The notes under the pieces are model-generated. The model was given only the letters and a program-made list of their open reading frames with translations, did not search any database and had not been told where the DNA came from. A DNA stretch of 64,000 bases from Candidatus Hydrogenedens sp. (lineage in GTDB: Bacteria > Hydrogenedentota > Hydrogenedentia > Hydrogenedentales > Hydrogenedentaceae). This document shows, one piece after another, positions 8,871-17,542 of this stretch (its first letter is position 1; every line of letters starts with the position of its first letter). The position numbers and the translations under genes are program-made. Location of the stretch: positions 1 through 64,000 of the forward strand of contig DAOSBX010000007.1 of NCBI GenBank assembly GCA_035361075.1, read 5' to 3'.

Positions 8871-10082
8871 ATGGCTGAGAAGAACAGTGAAGGAATTAAA
8901 AAGGTTCGTAAATCTGGCAAAGGAAAAGTGCAGAGCCTTTCACAAATTGTAAAAGAAGAAGAAATTGTTTCCCGTGAATCTGTGATAGGTGCTTCTTCAT
9001 TGAGTAGTTTTTCCTTTTTGCGAAGAGGAACAGTTAAATATCAAGAAATTACGGATTTTTTGCGTCAATTGATTATGCTTTTAGAATCAGGGACACCATT
9101 GCTAAAATCATTAAAGACATTAGCCCAACGTGGTCAAACTGAAGCTATTCGTGGATTGATAAATGATATGGCAATGTATGTAGAGGAAGGGAATCCTTTA
9201 TGGCAGGCGTTTGATAGGCATCCTCGTTATTTTGATACGGTATTTGTAAACTTAATAAAAGCAAGTGAGGCAAGCGGAACGTTAACTACTGTATTGCAGA
9301 GGCTTGTGGATTACCGACAACGAAGAGATTTATTACGTCGAAAAGTGAGGGGGGCATTATTTTATCCAATTGTGTTAGTAATAGCATGTTTGGCAGTTCT
9401 ATTATTGTTAACGAATTTTGTTGTTCCTCAATTTCAGGATATGTATGAGAAACAAAATATAAATATTCCATCTGCTACAATGTTATTCTTCCAAATTTCA
9501 AACTGGTTCCGTGTATGGTGGTGGTTACCAATTGTATTGATTTTGTTATTGATCCTTGTTTATCAGGTATGGTTTATTCGTAATCCATTGAGACGTTTAT
9601 CTGCGGATCGTTTTAAGTTAAAGATTCCAATAATTGGGAAAATTATGCACAAATATGCAATTGTTGAAATGATGAGGACATGGTCTTTGTTGTTGAAGAG
9701 TGGTCTATCCATGATGTCCTCTCTGGAGCTTACAAAGAATGCTATCCACAATCAAGCAGTGGCGCAAAGTTTACAGACATTGAGGGATTCGGTTGAACGT
9801 GGGGCAGGATTGGAGACACCTCTTCGTGCGTCTGCTGATGTAATTCCACCTGTGGTTGCAGATATGTTGATTACAGGAGAGGAATCGGGGAGTTTGGATA
9901 AAATAGCGGAGCAAATAGCGGATATATATGATAACGAAGTTCAGATTGCAGTGAATACATTAGGGGAAGCCTTACAACCAATATTTACAATAGCAGTGGG
10001 TATTATCGTAGTGACTTTATTTGTATCGTTGTTCTATCCGATGATTAGTATGATAGAACAAATTTCAAATGCAAGTATTTGA
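8871..10082 (+). CDS. gspF: Type II secretion inner-membrane protein GspF (PilC-like)
   Basis: This 403-residue polytopic protein is the inner-membrane platform component that couples the cytoplasmic ATPase to pseudopilus assembly. Two T2SSF repeats are seen: FLRQLIMLLESGTPLLKSL near residue 65 and MMRTWSLLLKSGLSMMSSLE near residue 270, each followed by helices, with membrane segments around 165-190, 215-235 and 370-395. The start has a strong ribosome site (AAGGAG, then ATG). About 60 charged residues precede the first repeat, longer than in typical GspF. No GspE ATPase, secretin or GspG is in the window, so the machine is split across the genome. A hairpin terminator follows. Confidence 0.92.
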   Translation: MAEKNSEGIKKVRKSGKGKVQSLSQIVKEEEIVSRESVIGASSLSSFSFLRRGTVKYQEITDFLRQLIMLLESGTPLLKSLKTLAQRGQTEAIRGLINDMAMYVEEGNPLWQAFDRHPRYFDTVFVNLIKASEASGTLTTVLQRLVDYRQRRDLLRRKVRGALFYPIVLVIACLAVLLLLTNFVVPQFQDMYEKQNINIPSATMLFFQISNWFRVWWWLPIVLILLLILVYQVWFIRNPLRRLSADRFKLKIPIIGKIMHKYAIVEMMRTWSLLLKSGLSMMSSLELTKNAIHNQAVAQSLQTLRDSVERGAGLETPLRASADVIPPVVADMLITGEESGSLDKIAEQIADIYDNEVQIAVNTLGEALQPIFTIAVGIIVVTLFVSLFYPMISMIEQISNASI

Positions 10083-10104
10083 GTAAAAAACTGCATAAAA
10101 AGGA

Positions 10105-10138
10105 AAAGGCACACTTTGGAGAGAAGTGTGCCTTTCTT
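10105..10138. terminator. Bidirectional Rho-independent terminator between convergent genes
   Basis: A perfect 12-bp stem (AAAGGCACACTT at 10105-10116 with AAGTGTGCCTTT at 10124-10135) encloses a 7-base loop and is T-rich after the stem. It lies between the end of gspF (plus) and the end of the DUF6786 gene (minus), so it can stop transcripts from both sides. Confidence 0.85.
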
Positions 10139-10154
10139 AATTGTGTATTAAATA

Positions 10155-11387
10155 TTATTTGCTTGAAAAGGCATTTTGTATTGTTTGTAGGTCAACGCCC
10201 AATATTTCATTTGCTAAATAATTAAGCTCTTTTTCGTCTCCAATAAAATGGAATGTTTTATGGGTGTGTTCTACAAATTCTCCCTTTTTAAGTTCTTCTG
10301 CAGGCGATGAGGTTTCTAATTCGTAAAATGGACCTAGTGGTTTTTTCCCAGGACCTAAGGGTCCATCATTATAAGAATTTATAACATCACCGCCATATGG
10401 GTCTTTTTGCATTTCCCACATAGAATTAACATAGGGTTTAGGTGTATCAGGTTTGCTATATTGAACAATCGTTAAGACTTTGTTTTTTGCATCATAACTA
10501 CCACAAACAGATAGAGCCCGTTTGGGGGAAACACCAATTTTGCTTCTGTATTGTCCATCCCCTTTGAAGAACAATATATTATCTTTTACCACTAATCGGT
10601 CAGGAGGTACTTTGCCAAAGTAAGCATCGTTGACTTTAGGTCCGAGATATTCTTCTGCTCCTGGTAGGAATGGTATAACAATTGTAGTATCTGGTGAAGG
10701 ATTGAACATACCTAAAATCCAGATGGATAACAAGCCTTTTTCCTTATTCCAATCTTCATTGCCGATGTTTTTAATTCGATTTTTTGATTCGACACCTATA
10801 TATTTGATGTTTTGAGGGATACGAACACCTAATGTTCCAGCAATCTGTTCCTTAGATAGGATACTAACAGTTCGCTCAATTGAAATTTGGAAATCGGTTC
10901 CAGTCCAGTTCTTTAATTTTGCCTCTTTATGGAATGAGACTTGCTTTTCATTTTGAGAAACAACCTCATAGGGTTCGGTATCAATAACGGGTGGTGTTTG
11001 CCAGTGGTCTAAGTCGAAGGGCGAATTAGGCGGGAAAAAGATGCCATATTGTCCACCTTCTGGACCTATCCAGAAACGGTCTTCGCCACCGAAAACATTA
11101 ATATGGGGTTCTATCTTTTTTGACGAGATTAATTCTCGGTTAATCCAGCCGAAACTTAATCCTTCGAGGCCTTCGGCAGTACTGGTCATAATTCTCCCTT
11201 GATACTCTGGAACAACGGCTACTTGCCCTTCAGAATCGGTGTCTTTTAGAAGAATGACTGTTACATATTTTTTTAGGAATTCTACATCGTCTTTGAATCG
11301 GGACTCTGAATATGCAGTGTTTTGTGTTAAGCCCATGAGTAATGTTAAGGCAAATAGAATGCAAATAAAAAGCAAACCTTTCATCAT
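10155..11387 (-). CDS. Secreted DUF6786-family protein
   Basis: This 410-residue protein has an N-terminal signal peptide (MMKGLLFICILFALTLLMGL). Its body matches my memory of the DUF6786 family across nearly its whole length: QGRIMTSTAEGLEGLSFGWI, HINVFGGEDRFWIGPEGGQ, the LLSIWILGMFNPSPDTTIVI region, VNDAYFGKVPPDRLVVK and the SMWEMQKDPYGGDVINSYND region. The family is found in secretomes of Bacteroidetes and PVC-type bacteria, with a galactose-mutarotase-like beta-sandwich look, and has no established function that I know. The gene is monocistronic and convergent with gspF across the terminator. AGGAG-like purines (GGAGACAAAAAATG) precede the start. Confidence 0.85.
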   Translation of the reverse strand: MMKGLLFICILFALTLLMGLTQNTAYSESRFKDDVEFLKKYVTVILLKDTDSEGQVAVVPEYQGRIMTSTAEGLEGLSFGWINRELISSKKIEPHINVFGGEDRFWIGPEGGQYGIFFPPNSPFDLDHWQTPPVIDTEPYEVVSQNEKQVSFHKEAKLKNWTGTDFQISIERTVSILSKEQIAGTLGVRIPQNIKYIGVESKNRIKNIGNEDWNKEKGLLSIWILGMFNPSPDTTIVIPFLPGAEEYLGPKVNDAYFGKVPPDRLVVKDNILFFKGDGQYRSKIGVSPKRALSVCGSYDAKNKVLTIVQYSKPDTPKPYVNSMWEMQKDPYGGDVINSYNDGPLGPGKKPLGPFYELETSSPAEELKKGEFVEHTHKTFHFIGDEKELNYLANEILGVDLQTIQNAFSSK

Positions 11388-11520
11388 TTTTTGTCTCCTT
11401 TTATTGTGAGGTTTCGTTTAATACATAAATTATCTATTTTTTTGTTGTTCTTTTCAAGTAGCAAGAATGAAAGTATTATAATATATTACTTTATTTTAAT
11501 GACTATTTGAGAGTGAGATT

Positions 11521-13665
11521 ATGAAATTGAAAGATTTGTTTTTTAATGGTTTTTATAGTAGTGTTAGTAAAAAGAAGGTTAAAATACTGTATATCTTACC
11601 TTCTCATTATGATGATGATGGTTATCCATTCCGTTTTTGGAAGGCATTGCTTCCATCAAACACATCGACATGTATGAAGGCTTTAACTGAGCAGATAGTG
11701 GAAGATGGAGAGATAGAAGGTGATTATGAAATATCTGTGGAGATGAGAGATGATTTTGTACATGAAATTGATGTGCAAAAAATAGTATATGACTGTCGTA
11801 GACAAAAAGAGGATCTTATAGTTGGATTAGTTGGGGTTCAATCAAATATGTTTTCGAGGGCTACAGATTTGGCACTGATGTTCCGAAAATATGAAGTGCC
11901 AGTTCTTATTGGAGGTTTTCATGTAAGTGGGGTTATGAAATTATTCGGTAAACCTACATCAGATTTACAGATGCTGATTGATAATGGTGTTAGTATTGTT
12001 TGTGGTGAAGTAGAAGGACGGGGTGTCTTGTCACGGATATTAAATGATGCAATCCGAAGACGATTAAAACCGTATTATATTATTCATGACTCACCTGATA
12101 TATCATCAGCCAGAGTTCCGGTAGCGGAGCCGGGATATTTGAAACATTTTATGCAACCTATGTGTACAATTGATACAAGTAGGGGATGTCCTTTTAACTG
12201 TTCATTTTGTACGATTATTAATGTACAGGGGAGAAAGATTCGATGTCGTTCGGCTCAAATGATACTCGAGGCTATTGAAAAGAATTATGATAATGGATTT
12301 TATAGTTATTTTTTTACAGATGATAATTTGTCTCGTTCTCCTGTATGGCGAGAGTTATTTGAAGGATTAATTCAACTGAAACAGAAGGGAAAGAAAATCC
12401 GATTTATGATGCAAATAGATACACAGGCATGGAAAATTCCTGATTTTGTTTCGTTAGCTGGAGAAGCTGGTTGTTATCTTGTCTTTGTGGGTATGGAGAG
12501 TGTAAATCCAGATAATTTAGAAGCAATGAAAAAGACACAGAATAAAACGTCTGAATATGTTGACATGGTAGAAGCATGGCATAAAGCGGGTATTCTGGTT
12601 CATGTTGGATATATTATTGGTATGCCATTTGATACACTTAAGAGTGTTGTTCGTGATGTTGAACTGCTAAAAAATGAACTAAGAGTAGATGAAGCCTCTT
12701 TCTTTATTATGACGCCTTTGCCTGGTTCAAGGGACCATAAGGAACGTTTTGAAAGGGGAGAACATCTTGAAGAGGATTATAATTTTTATGATAGCTGTCA
12801 TGAGACTTTTCCACATCCTAATTTTAAAAAGGGTGAATTGAAGGCAACGTGGCGTAAAGCATGGTCCTTGTTTTACTCTAAAGATAATATTATTGAAATT
12901 CTTTTGAGATGTTCACCAGAACAATATTGGAATATCTTTTGGCTGACGTTATGGAATCGTTATTCGACACTGTTGAGTAATCATCCAATGAGTATGGGAT
13001 TTATACGACGTAAATTGCGTAGAGACCGACGTCCAACGATGGAGAAAGAATCACATTTAGTTTTTATTCGCAGGAGAGTACGAGATTTTGTAAAACAATT
13101 AAAGGTTATAATGCAGGTTTTTTATGAATATCAGGAAGTCTGGTTGTTGACACGGAAACAATTAAAGGAGAAACGAGATTGTTTGGCCTCACTTTATTCA
13201 AGCATAAAGGAAATTCACACGCAAATTCTCCGGATATTACATACGAACCAATATGCCCAATTTGTTTCTCAGGAATATGAGAATATTTTCCAGAAGTCGA
13301 ACGAGTTGATTTTGCAACTGTCACACGTATCGGGTAGGATTAATCGCAGAATTCAAAAGAGGTTAGAAAAAGAAATGGATGAAATTCGAGAGCAATTAAG
13401 TAATTTTAAGTTTCGTGTTCCTAATATGGAGGATTTAACCCGATTTGATAGTTTTATCCGAAAAACGATTACACGAAAATATGAGGAAATGTTAGTGAAA
13501 TCTGTTGCACGACGGAGAAGTATTAATAGGTGGTGGGTTCATTTTAAGAATGACTTGGCAGATGGCAAGTTTTATTTCCGTAAAATATTTTTACTACCTG
13601 AAATTTTGGTTTATGAATTATTTATAGGGCTGAGGTTTGCTATCTCGGCTGTTCGGATGAAGTAG
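11521..13665 (+). CDS. B12-binding radical SAM protein with a long C-terminal helical extension
   Basis: This 714-residue protein has an N-terminal cobalamin-binding-like Rossmann region (about 15-195; RKYEVPVLIGGFHVSG and SIVCGEVEG resemble the B12-domain strands). The radical SAM core has the CxxxCxxC cluster motif at Cys223, Cys227 and Cys230 (SRGCPFNCSFC), and later strands include YLVFVGMESVNPDNL and GYIIGMPFD. After about residue 480 the sequence changes to a basic, helix-rich tail with probable coiled coil (EIREQLSNFKFRV, KRLEKEMDEIREQL). B12-radical SAM enzymes often methylate unreactive carbon; the substrate is unknown here. It sits two bases before a second radical SAM gene, so the two are probably co-translated. 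Confidence 0.85.
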   Translation: MKLKDLFFNGFYSSVSKKKVKILYILPSHYDDDGYPFRFWKALLPSNTSTCMKALTEQIVEDGEIEGDYEISVEMRDDFVHEIDVQKIVYDCRRQKEDLIVGLVGVQSNMFSRATDLALMFRKYEVPVLIGGFHVSGVMKLFGKPTSDLQMLIDNGVSIVCGEVEGRGVLSRILNDAIRRRLKPYYIIHDSPDISSARVPVAEPGYLKHFMQPMCTIDTSRGCPFNCSFCTIINVQGRKIRCRSAQMILEAIEKNYDNGFYSYFFTDDNLSRSPVWRELFEGLIQLKQKGKKIRFMMQIDTQAWKIPDFVSLAGEAGCYLVFVGMESVNPDNLEAMKKTQNKTSEYVDMVEAWHKAGILVHVGYIIGMPFDTLKSVVRDVELLKNELRVDEASFFIMTPLPGSRDHKERFERGEHLEEDYNFYDSCHETFPHPNFKKGELKATWRKAWSLFYSKDNIIEILLRCSPEQYWNIFWLTLWNRYSTLLSNHPMSMGFIRRKLRRDRRPTMEKESHLVFIRRRVRDFVKQLKVIMQVFYEYQEVWLLTRKQLKEKRDCLASLYSSIKEIHTQILRILHTNQYAQFVSQEYENIFQKSNELILQLSHVSGRINRRIQKRLEKEMDEIREQLSNFKFRVPNMEDLTRFDSFIRKTITRKYEEMLVKSVARRRSINRWWVHFKNDLADGKFYFRKIFLLPEILVYELFIGLRFAISAVRMK

Positions 13666-13667
13666 TT

Positions 13668-14459
13668 ATGCAAGAATCAAATAATCAATATCGCAGGGTA
13701 GGTGTAGTAATGCTTCATGGTGCATGTTCTATGAGTTGTTTGTTTTGTATTACAGAGAATGCTGTGCGAGAAATGAACAAGGAGGACGTTAAGGAAGTAT
13801 TGTCAATTATGAAAGATAGGGAGATGGAAAGCGTTGTTTTTGGAGGGGGTGAACCTTTGCAATGGGGGTATGATTTGTCGGAAGTAATTCATTATGCAAA
13901 GTCGATTGGCTTTTATACACAGGTAGGAACAAATGGAGTAGGTTTAACTCAAACAGTGATAGACCAACTGGACGCAGATCGATATGTTCTTCCTGTGGAT
14001 TCAATACATCCCATGATTCACAATTATTTAAGGTCTGGATTTAGAAATCATTATGATATTATTCAAAAAAGATTGAGAAATTTAGTAGAAAAATCTATAT
14101 CATTTACCATCTCAACGGTCGTGTGTAGGGTGAACGCAGAGGAACTAAATGGGATGGCATCTTATTTGTTTCATTTGTGGGAGCAAGGAGCAAAGATACA
14201 TGCGTGGCATCTATATCGTTTTTTGCCCTTTGGCAGAAACGGAAGGAAAAATATAGACATGTTAAATATTTCTTACAAAGACTATATAGAAAAAACGGAA
14301 CATATAAAACAGAGAGATTTACCTTTTTTTGTTTATCGTAGACCTAATATGCAGTTATCAAAAGAGGTGGACTTCTTTTGGTTAGAGGATGGAGGGTTGA
14401 AGATTGGTAGTGAAGTCTGGGTAAAACAGTGTTTCGATGAAGTTATAAATGATAGATGA
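13668..14459 (+). CDS. Small radical SAM protein, partner of the B12-radical SAM gene
   Basis: This 263-residue protein has the radical SAM motif at Cys20, Cys24 and Cys27 (HGACSMSCLFC) and the SAM-binding GGGEPLQWG motif. TQVGTNGVGL and the later barrel strands are recognisable, but there is no SPASM-type Cys cluster at the C-terminus. The ATG follows the preceding stop by two bases (TAG TT ATG), which indicates translational coupling to the larger B12-binding enzyme. The gene ends two bases before the convergent aspS stop. The pairing suggests two steps in one modification pathway, or an enzyme with a helper; the substrate cannot be told. Confidence 0.85.
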   Translation: MQESNNQYRRVGVVMLHGACSMSCLFCITENAVREMNKEDVKEVLSIMKDREMESVVFGGGEPLQWGYDLSEVIHYAKSIGFYTQVGTNGVGLTQTVIDQLDADRYVLPVDSIHPMIHNYLRSGFRNHYDIIQKRLRNLVEKSISFTISTVVCRVNAEELNGMASYLFHLWEQGAKIHAWHLYRFLPFGRNGRKNIDMLNISYKDYIEKTEHIKQRDLPFFVYRRPNMQLSKEVDFFWLEDGGLKIGSEVWVKQCFDEVINDR

Positions 14460-14460
14460 T

Positions 14461-16233
14461 TTATTTTTTAGGTGGAACAATAGCAATACTTAATTCTTGC
14501 AGTTGTTTCGGTGTTACTTCGCTGGGAGCACCCATAAGTAGGTCACGTGCTTTTTGATTTAGTGGGAAGGCAATAACTTCACGAATATTAGGCGAGTCGG
14601 TAAGTAGCATAAGGATTCTATCGAAGCCAGGAGCAATTCCACCGTGAGGAGGAGCCCCATAATGGAATGCTTTCCATAATGCTGGGAACTTTGATTTAAC
14701 TACTTCAGGGGGATAGCCGACAATTTCAAATGCTTTTAGCATGATTTCAGGCTTATGGTTACGAATAGCGCCGGAGGATAACTCGACACCATTACAAACG
14801 ATGTCATATTGGAATGCCAATATTTCGAGAGGGTCTTTATTCATAAGAGCGTCCATTCCACCTTGAGGCATAGAAAATGGATTGTGCGAAAAGTCATAAT
14901 GCTTCTCTTCTTCATTCCATTCGAACATAGGGAAGTCTACTATCCAGCAAAAAGCAACGACATCTGTATTTATCATATTAAGTTGTTTTGCGAGGTAAGT
15001 TCTGACTTTTCCCATGAGTGTGTTTGTTTGGTCTCGTTTCCCTGCACCAAAGAAAACAGCACTCCCTTCTTTTATTTGTAGCCGTTCAATAAGCATTTTT
15101 TTCTCATGGTCTTTCATGAATTTTGCAATAGGACCTTTGAAATCGCCTTCTTTTAAGATGAGCCACGCAAGTCCTTTGGCTCCCTCACTTTTTGCGAATT
15201 CTTCCGCGTCATCAAAGAATTTTCGGGGTTGCTGGTCAGCATTTTCAAGATGAATCGCCTTAATAACTCCACCTGTCGTTACCTGAGAACTGAACACTTT
15301 AAGTTCTGATTGAGCAAATATATCAGTGCAATCGTGCATTTCCAGTCCATAACGTAAGTCAGGTTTGTCGGTTCCGTATTTTTCCATAGCTTCTCTATAA
15401 GGGATTCGTGGAAATTTTTCCCAGATAATTTTTTTATTTGAAAGTTCTTTGAAGATACGGACCATAAGTAATTCAAGTTCATAAAAGATGTCTTCTTGTG
15501 TTACGAATGACATCTCAATATCAATTTGATAGAATTCACCGGGACTACGGTCAGCACGTGAGTCTTCATCACGGAAACAGGGTGCAATCTGAAAATATTT
15601 GTCAAAGCCAGAAATCATAAGGAGTTGTTTGAACTGTTGTGGGGCTTGAGGAAGGGCATAGAATTGCCCTGGATATAGTCGACTTGGCACAAGGAAATCG
15701 CGAGCACCCTCAGGAGAGGAGCTTGTTAATATTGGTGTATGGAATTCATTAAAACCACGAGAAAGCATGTGTTCTCTTACGAGCTGGGCTAACTTACTTC
15801 GGAGCATTATATTTTTGTGTAACGTATTTCTTCGCAAGTCTAAAAATCGATACTCTAACCGTAATTCTTCTGGTGTTTCAAGTTCCTTATTTATAGGGAA
15901 AGGAAGCTGTTCACATGCAGATTCGAGATGGTATTGAGTTGCTACAACTTCAATTTCACCAGTGTCTATGTTGGGATTAATTGTATCAGGGGTGCGTGCT
16001 ACTACTTCTCCCTCGATAGTGATAACACTTTCATTCCGAACGCTTTCAACCTCAGGGAAAAAAGGTTTGTCCGGATTAACTACAATTTGAGTGATACCGT
16101 AATGGTCTCGTAAATCTATAAAAATAACTCCGCCATGGTCTCGTTTTGTGTGAACCCAGCCAGATAAGCGGACATTTTTTCCGACATCCGATTTTCTTAA
16201 TTGATTACAGTGATGAGTACGATAAGGATGCAT
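14461..16233 (-). CDS. aspS: Aspartyl-tRNA synthetase, bacterial type
   Basis: This class II synthetase loads aspartate on tRNA-Asp. The 590-residue length and domain order are normal for bacterial AspRS: an N-terminal OB anticodon-binding fold (VRLSGWVHTKRDHGGVIFID), the catalytic core with motif 2 (PCFRDEDSRADRSPGEFYQ), the inserted GAD domain (about 285-425), and motif 3 (HGGIAPGFDRILMLL). Whether it discriminates against Asn or also makes Asp-tRNA-Asn depends on residues I did not resolve. It is transcribed away from argC across a ~257-bp divergent region and converges on the radical SAM pair. Confidence 0.97.
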   Translation of the reverse strand: MHPYRTHHCNQLRKSDVGKNVRLSGWVHTKRDHGGVIFIDLRDHYGITQIVVNPDKPFFPEVESVRNESVITIEGEVVARTPDTINPNIDTGEIEVVATQYHLESACEQLPFPINKELETPEELRLEYRFLDLRRNTLHKNIMLRSKLAQLVREHMLSRGFNEFHTPILTSSSPEGARDFLVPSRLYPGQFYALPQAPQQFKQLLMISGFDKYFQIAPCFRDEDSRADRSPGEFYQIDIEMSFVTQEDIFYELELLMVRIFKELSNKKIIWEKFPRIPYREAMEKYGTDKPDLRYGLEMHDCTDIFAQSELKVFSSQVTTGGVIKAIHLENADQQPRKFFDDAEEFAKSEGAKGLAWLILKEGDFKGPIAKFMKDHEKKMLIERLQIKEGSAVFFGAGKRDQTNTLMGKVRTYLAKQLNMINTDVVAFCWIVDFPMFEWNEEEKHYDFSHNPFSMPQGGMDALMNKDPLEILAFQYDIVCNGVELSSGAIRNHKPEIMLKAFEIVGYPPEVVKSKFPALWKAFHYGAPPHGGIAPGFDRILMLLTDSPNIREVIAFPLNQKARDLLMGAPSEVTPKQLQELSIAIVPPKK

Positions 16234-16490
16234 ATATTTTCTCCTGCAATTAAAAAAACGTTCTATCTCAAAGAAAGCGATATATTCTATTGTTTTATTA
16301 CTTGGAATTCAAATCTTTTGGGATATATGAAGGTATATAGACAATATTTTAAAAAAATACATTGTGAAGAGTATAATATCGTTTAATTTCCCACGTATAT
16401 TTTTTTTGAGAATTAGTATACGTTAAAAAGGCATGTTTTTTCAATGTAACAAATTAATAGATGGGTAATTATTTATTTTAGGAGATGGTT

Positions 16491-17501
16491 ATGATTCGAG
16501 TAGGTCTTGTAGGTGCAATTGGTTTTGCAGGCAGAGAATTTATTCGTCTTTTATTATCACACCCTGATGCAAAATTAGTATGTGCAGTTGAAATGGAAAC
16601 AGGGAAGAAATTACAAGATGTGCTTCCCAATTTTCGCAAACTTATAGATTTAGAATTGGAGCCTTTTGATGCGGATTCTATTGCAAAACGTTGTGATGTT
16701 GTTTTCTTTGCTTTGCCAGCAGGTAAGTCAATGCCATTAGCAGTAGAATTGATAAAGAGAAATGTTACTGTGATGGATTTAGGTTCCGATTTTCGTATAA
16801 AGGATGCTGAGGTATATGTCAAATTTTATAAAATGGAATACACACATCCTGAACTTTTAAAAACCTCTGTTTATGGATTGGTTCCTTGGTATCGGGAAGA
16901 GATAAAAAAGGCAACATTAGTTGCGGTACCGGGATGTTTTCCAATAAGTGCAATACTACCTTTACGTCCGCTGGTTGAACATGCTGATCCGGAGGTGCCT
17001 ATTGTTATTGATTCTATTTCGGGAATTTCAGGTGCGGGGAGAGGATTAAATGAATTGTTTCATTTCCCGAATATGAATGAGAATATGCGGGCATATCGGA
17101 TTGGAAATCATCAACATATACCAGAAATAGAACAAGAGATTGGGGGGAAACATAAGGTTCAATTTACACCTCATGTTGCATCGTTAACACGTGGTATCCT
17201 GACCACGATAACATTACGACCGACAAAGCCGATAGACCCTTCAAAACTTTATAAATGCTATGAAAAGGAACCTTTTGTCCGTGTTTTGCCAGAAGGACAG
17301 TTTCCTGAGATTAATTATGTGCGTAATTCCAATTTTTGTGATATAGGTTGGATGTATGATTCACGGACGGGAAATATTATTATTGTAAGTGCAATAGATA
17401 ATCTTGTAGGTGGAACAGCGGGCATGGGCTTACAATGTTTGAATGTTAGATTTGGTTTTTCTGAAGATACAGGGCTTCGTCTTCCGGGGATGATGCCGTA
17501 G
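16491..17501 (+). CDS. argC: N-acetyl-gamma-glutamyl-phosphate reductase
   Basis: ArgC reduces N-acetylglutamyl phosphate to the semialdehyde with NADPH, the third step of arginine synthesis. The start at 16491 is preferred over the in-frame ATG at 16485, because GGAG (16481-16484) is six bases before the former and abuts the latter. The 336-residue protein has an NADP-binding N-terminus (RVGLVGAIGFAGREFIRLL), the substrate domain, and the active-site Cys149 in VAVPGCFPISAIL. DSISGISGAGRG and NHQHIPEIEQEIG are typical of the family. It heads an argC-argJ-argB operon, so the same pathway occupies three consecutive genes. Confidence 0.96.
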   Translation: MIRVGLVGAIGFAGREFIRLLLSHPDAKLVCAVEMETGKKLQDVLPNFRKLIDLELEPFDADSIAKRCDVVFFALPAGKSMPLAVELIKRNVTVMDLGSDFRIKDAEVYVKFYKMEYTHPELLKTSVYGLVPWYREEIKKATLVAVPGCFPISAILPLRPLVEHADPEVPIVIDSISGISGAGRGLNELFHFPNMNENMRAYRIGNHQHIPEIEQEIGGKHKVQFTPHVASLTRGILTTITLRPTKPIDPSKLYKCYEKEPFVRVLPEGQFPEINYVRNSNFCDIGWMYDSRTGNIIIVSAIDNLVGGTAGMGLQCLNVRFGFSEDTGLRLPGMMP

Positions 17502-17542
17502 AAATAAAAATATTAAACAATTTGTATATGGAGAGTTATACA

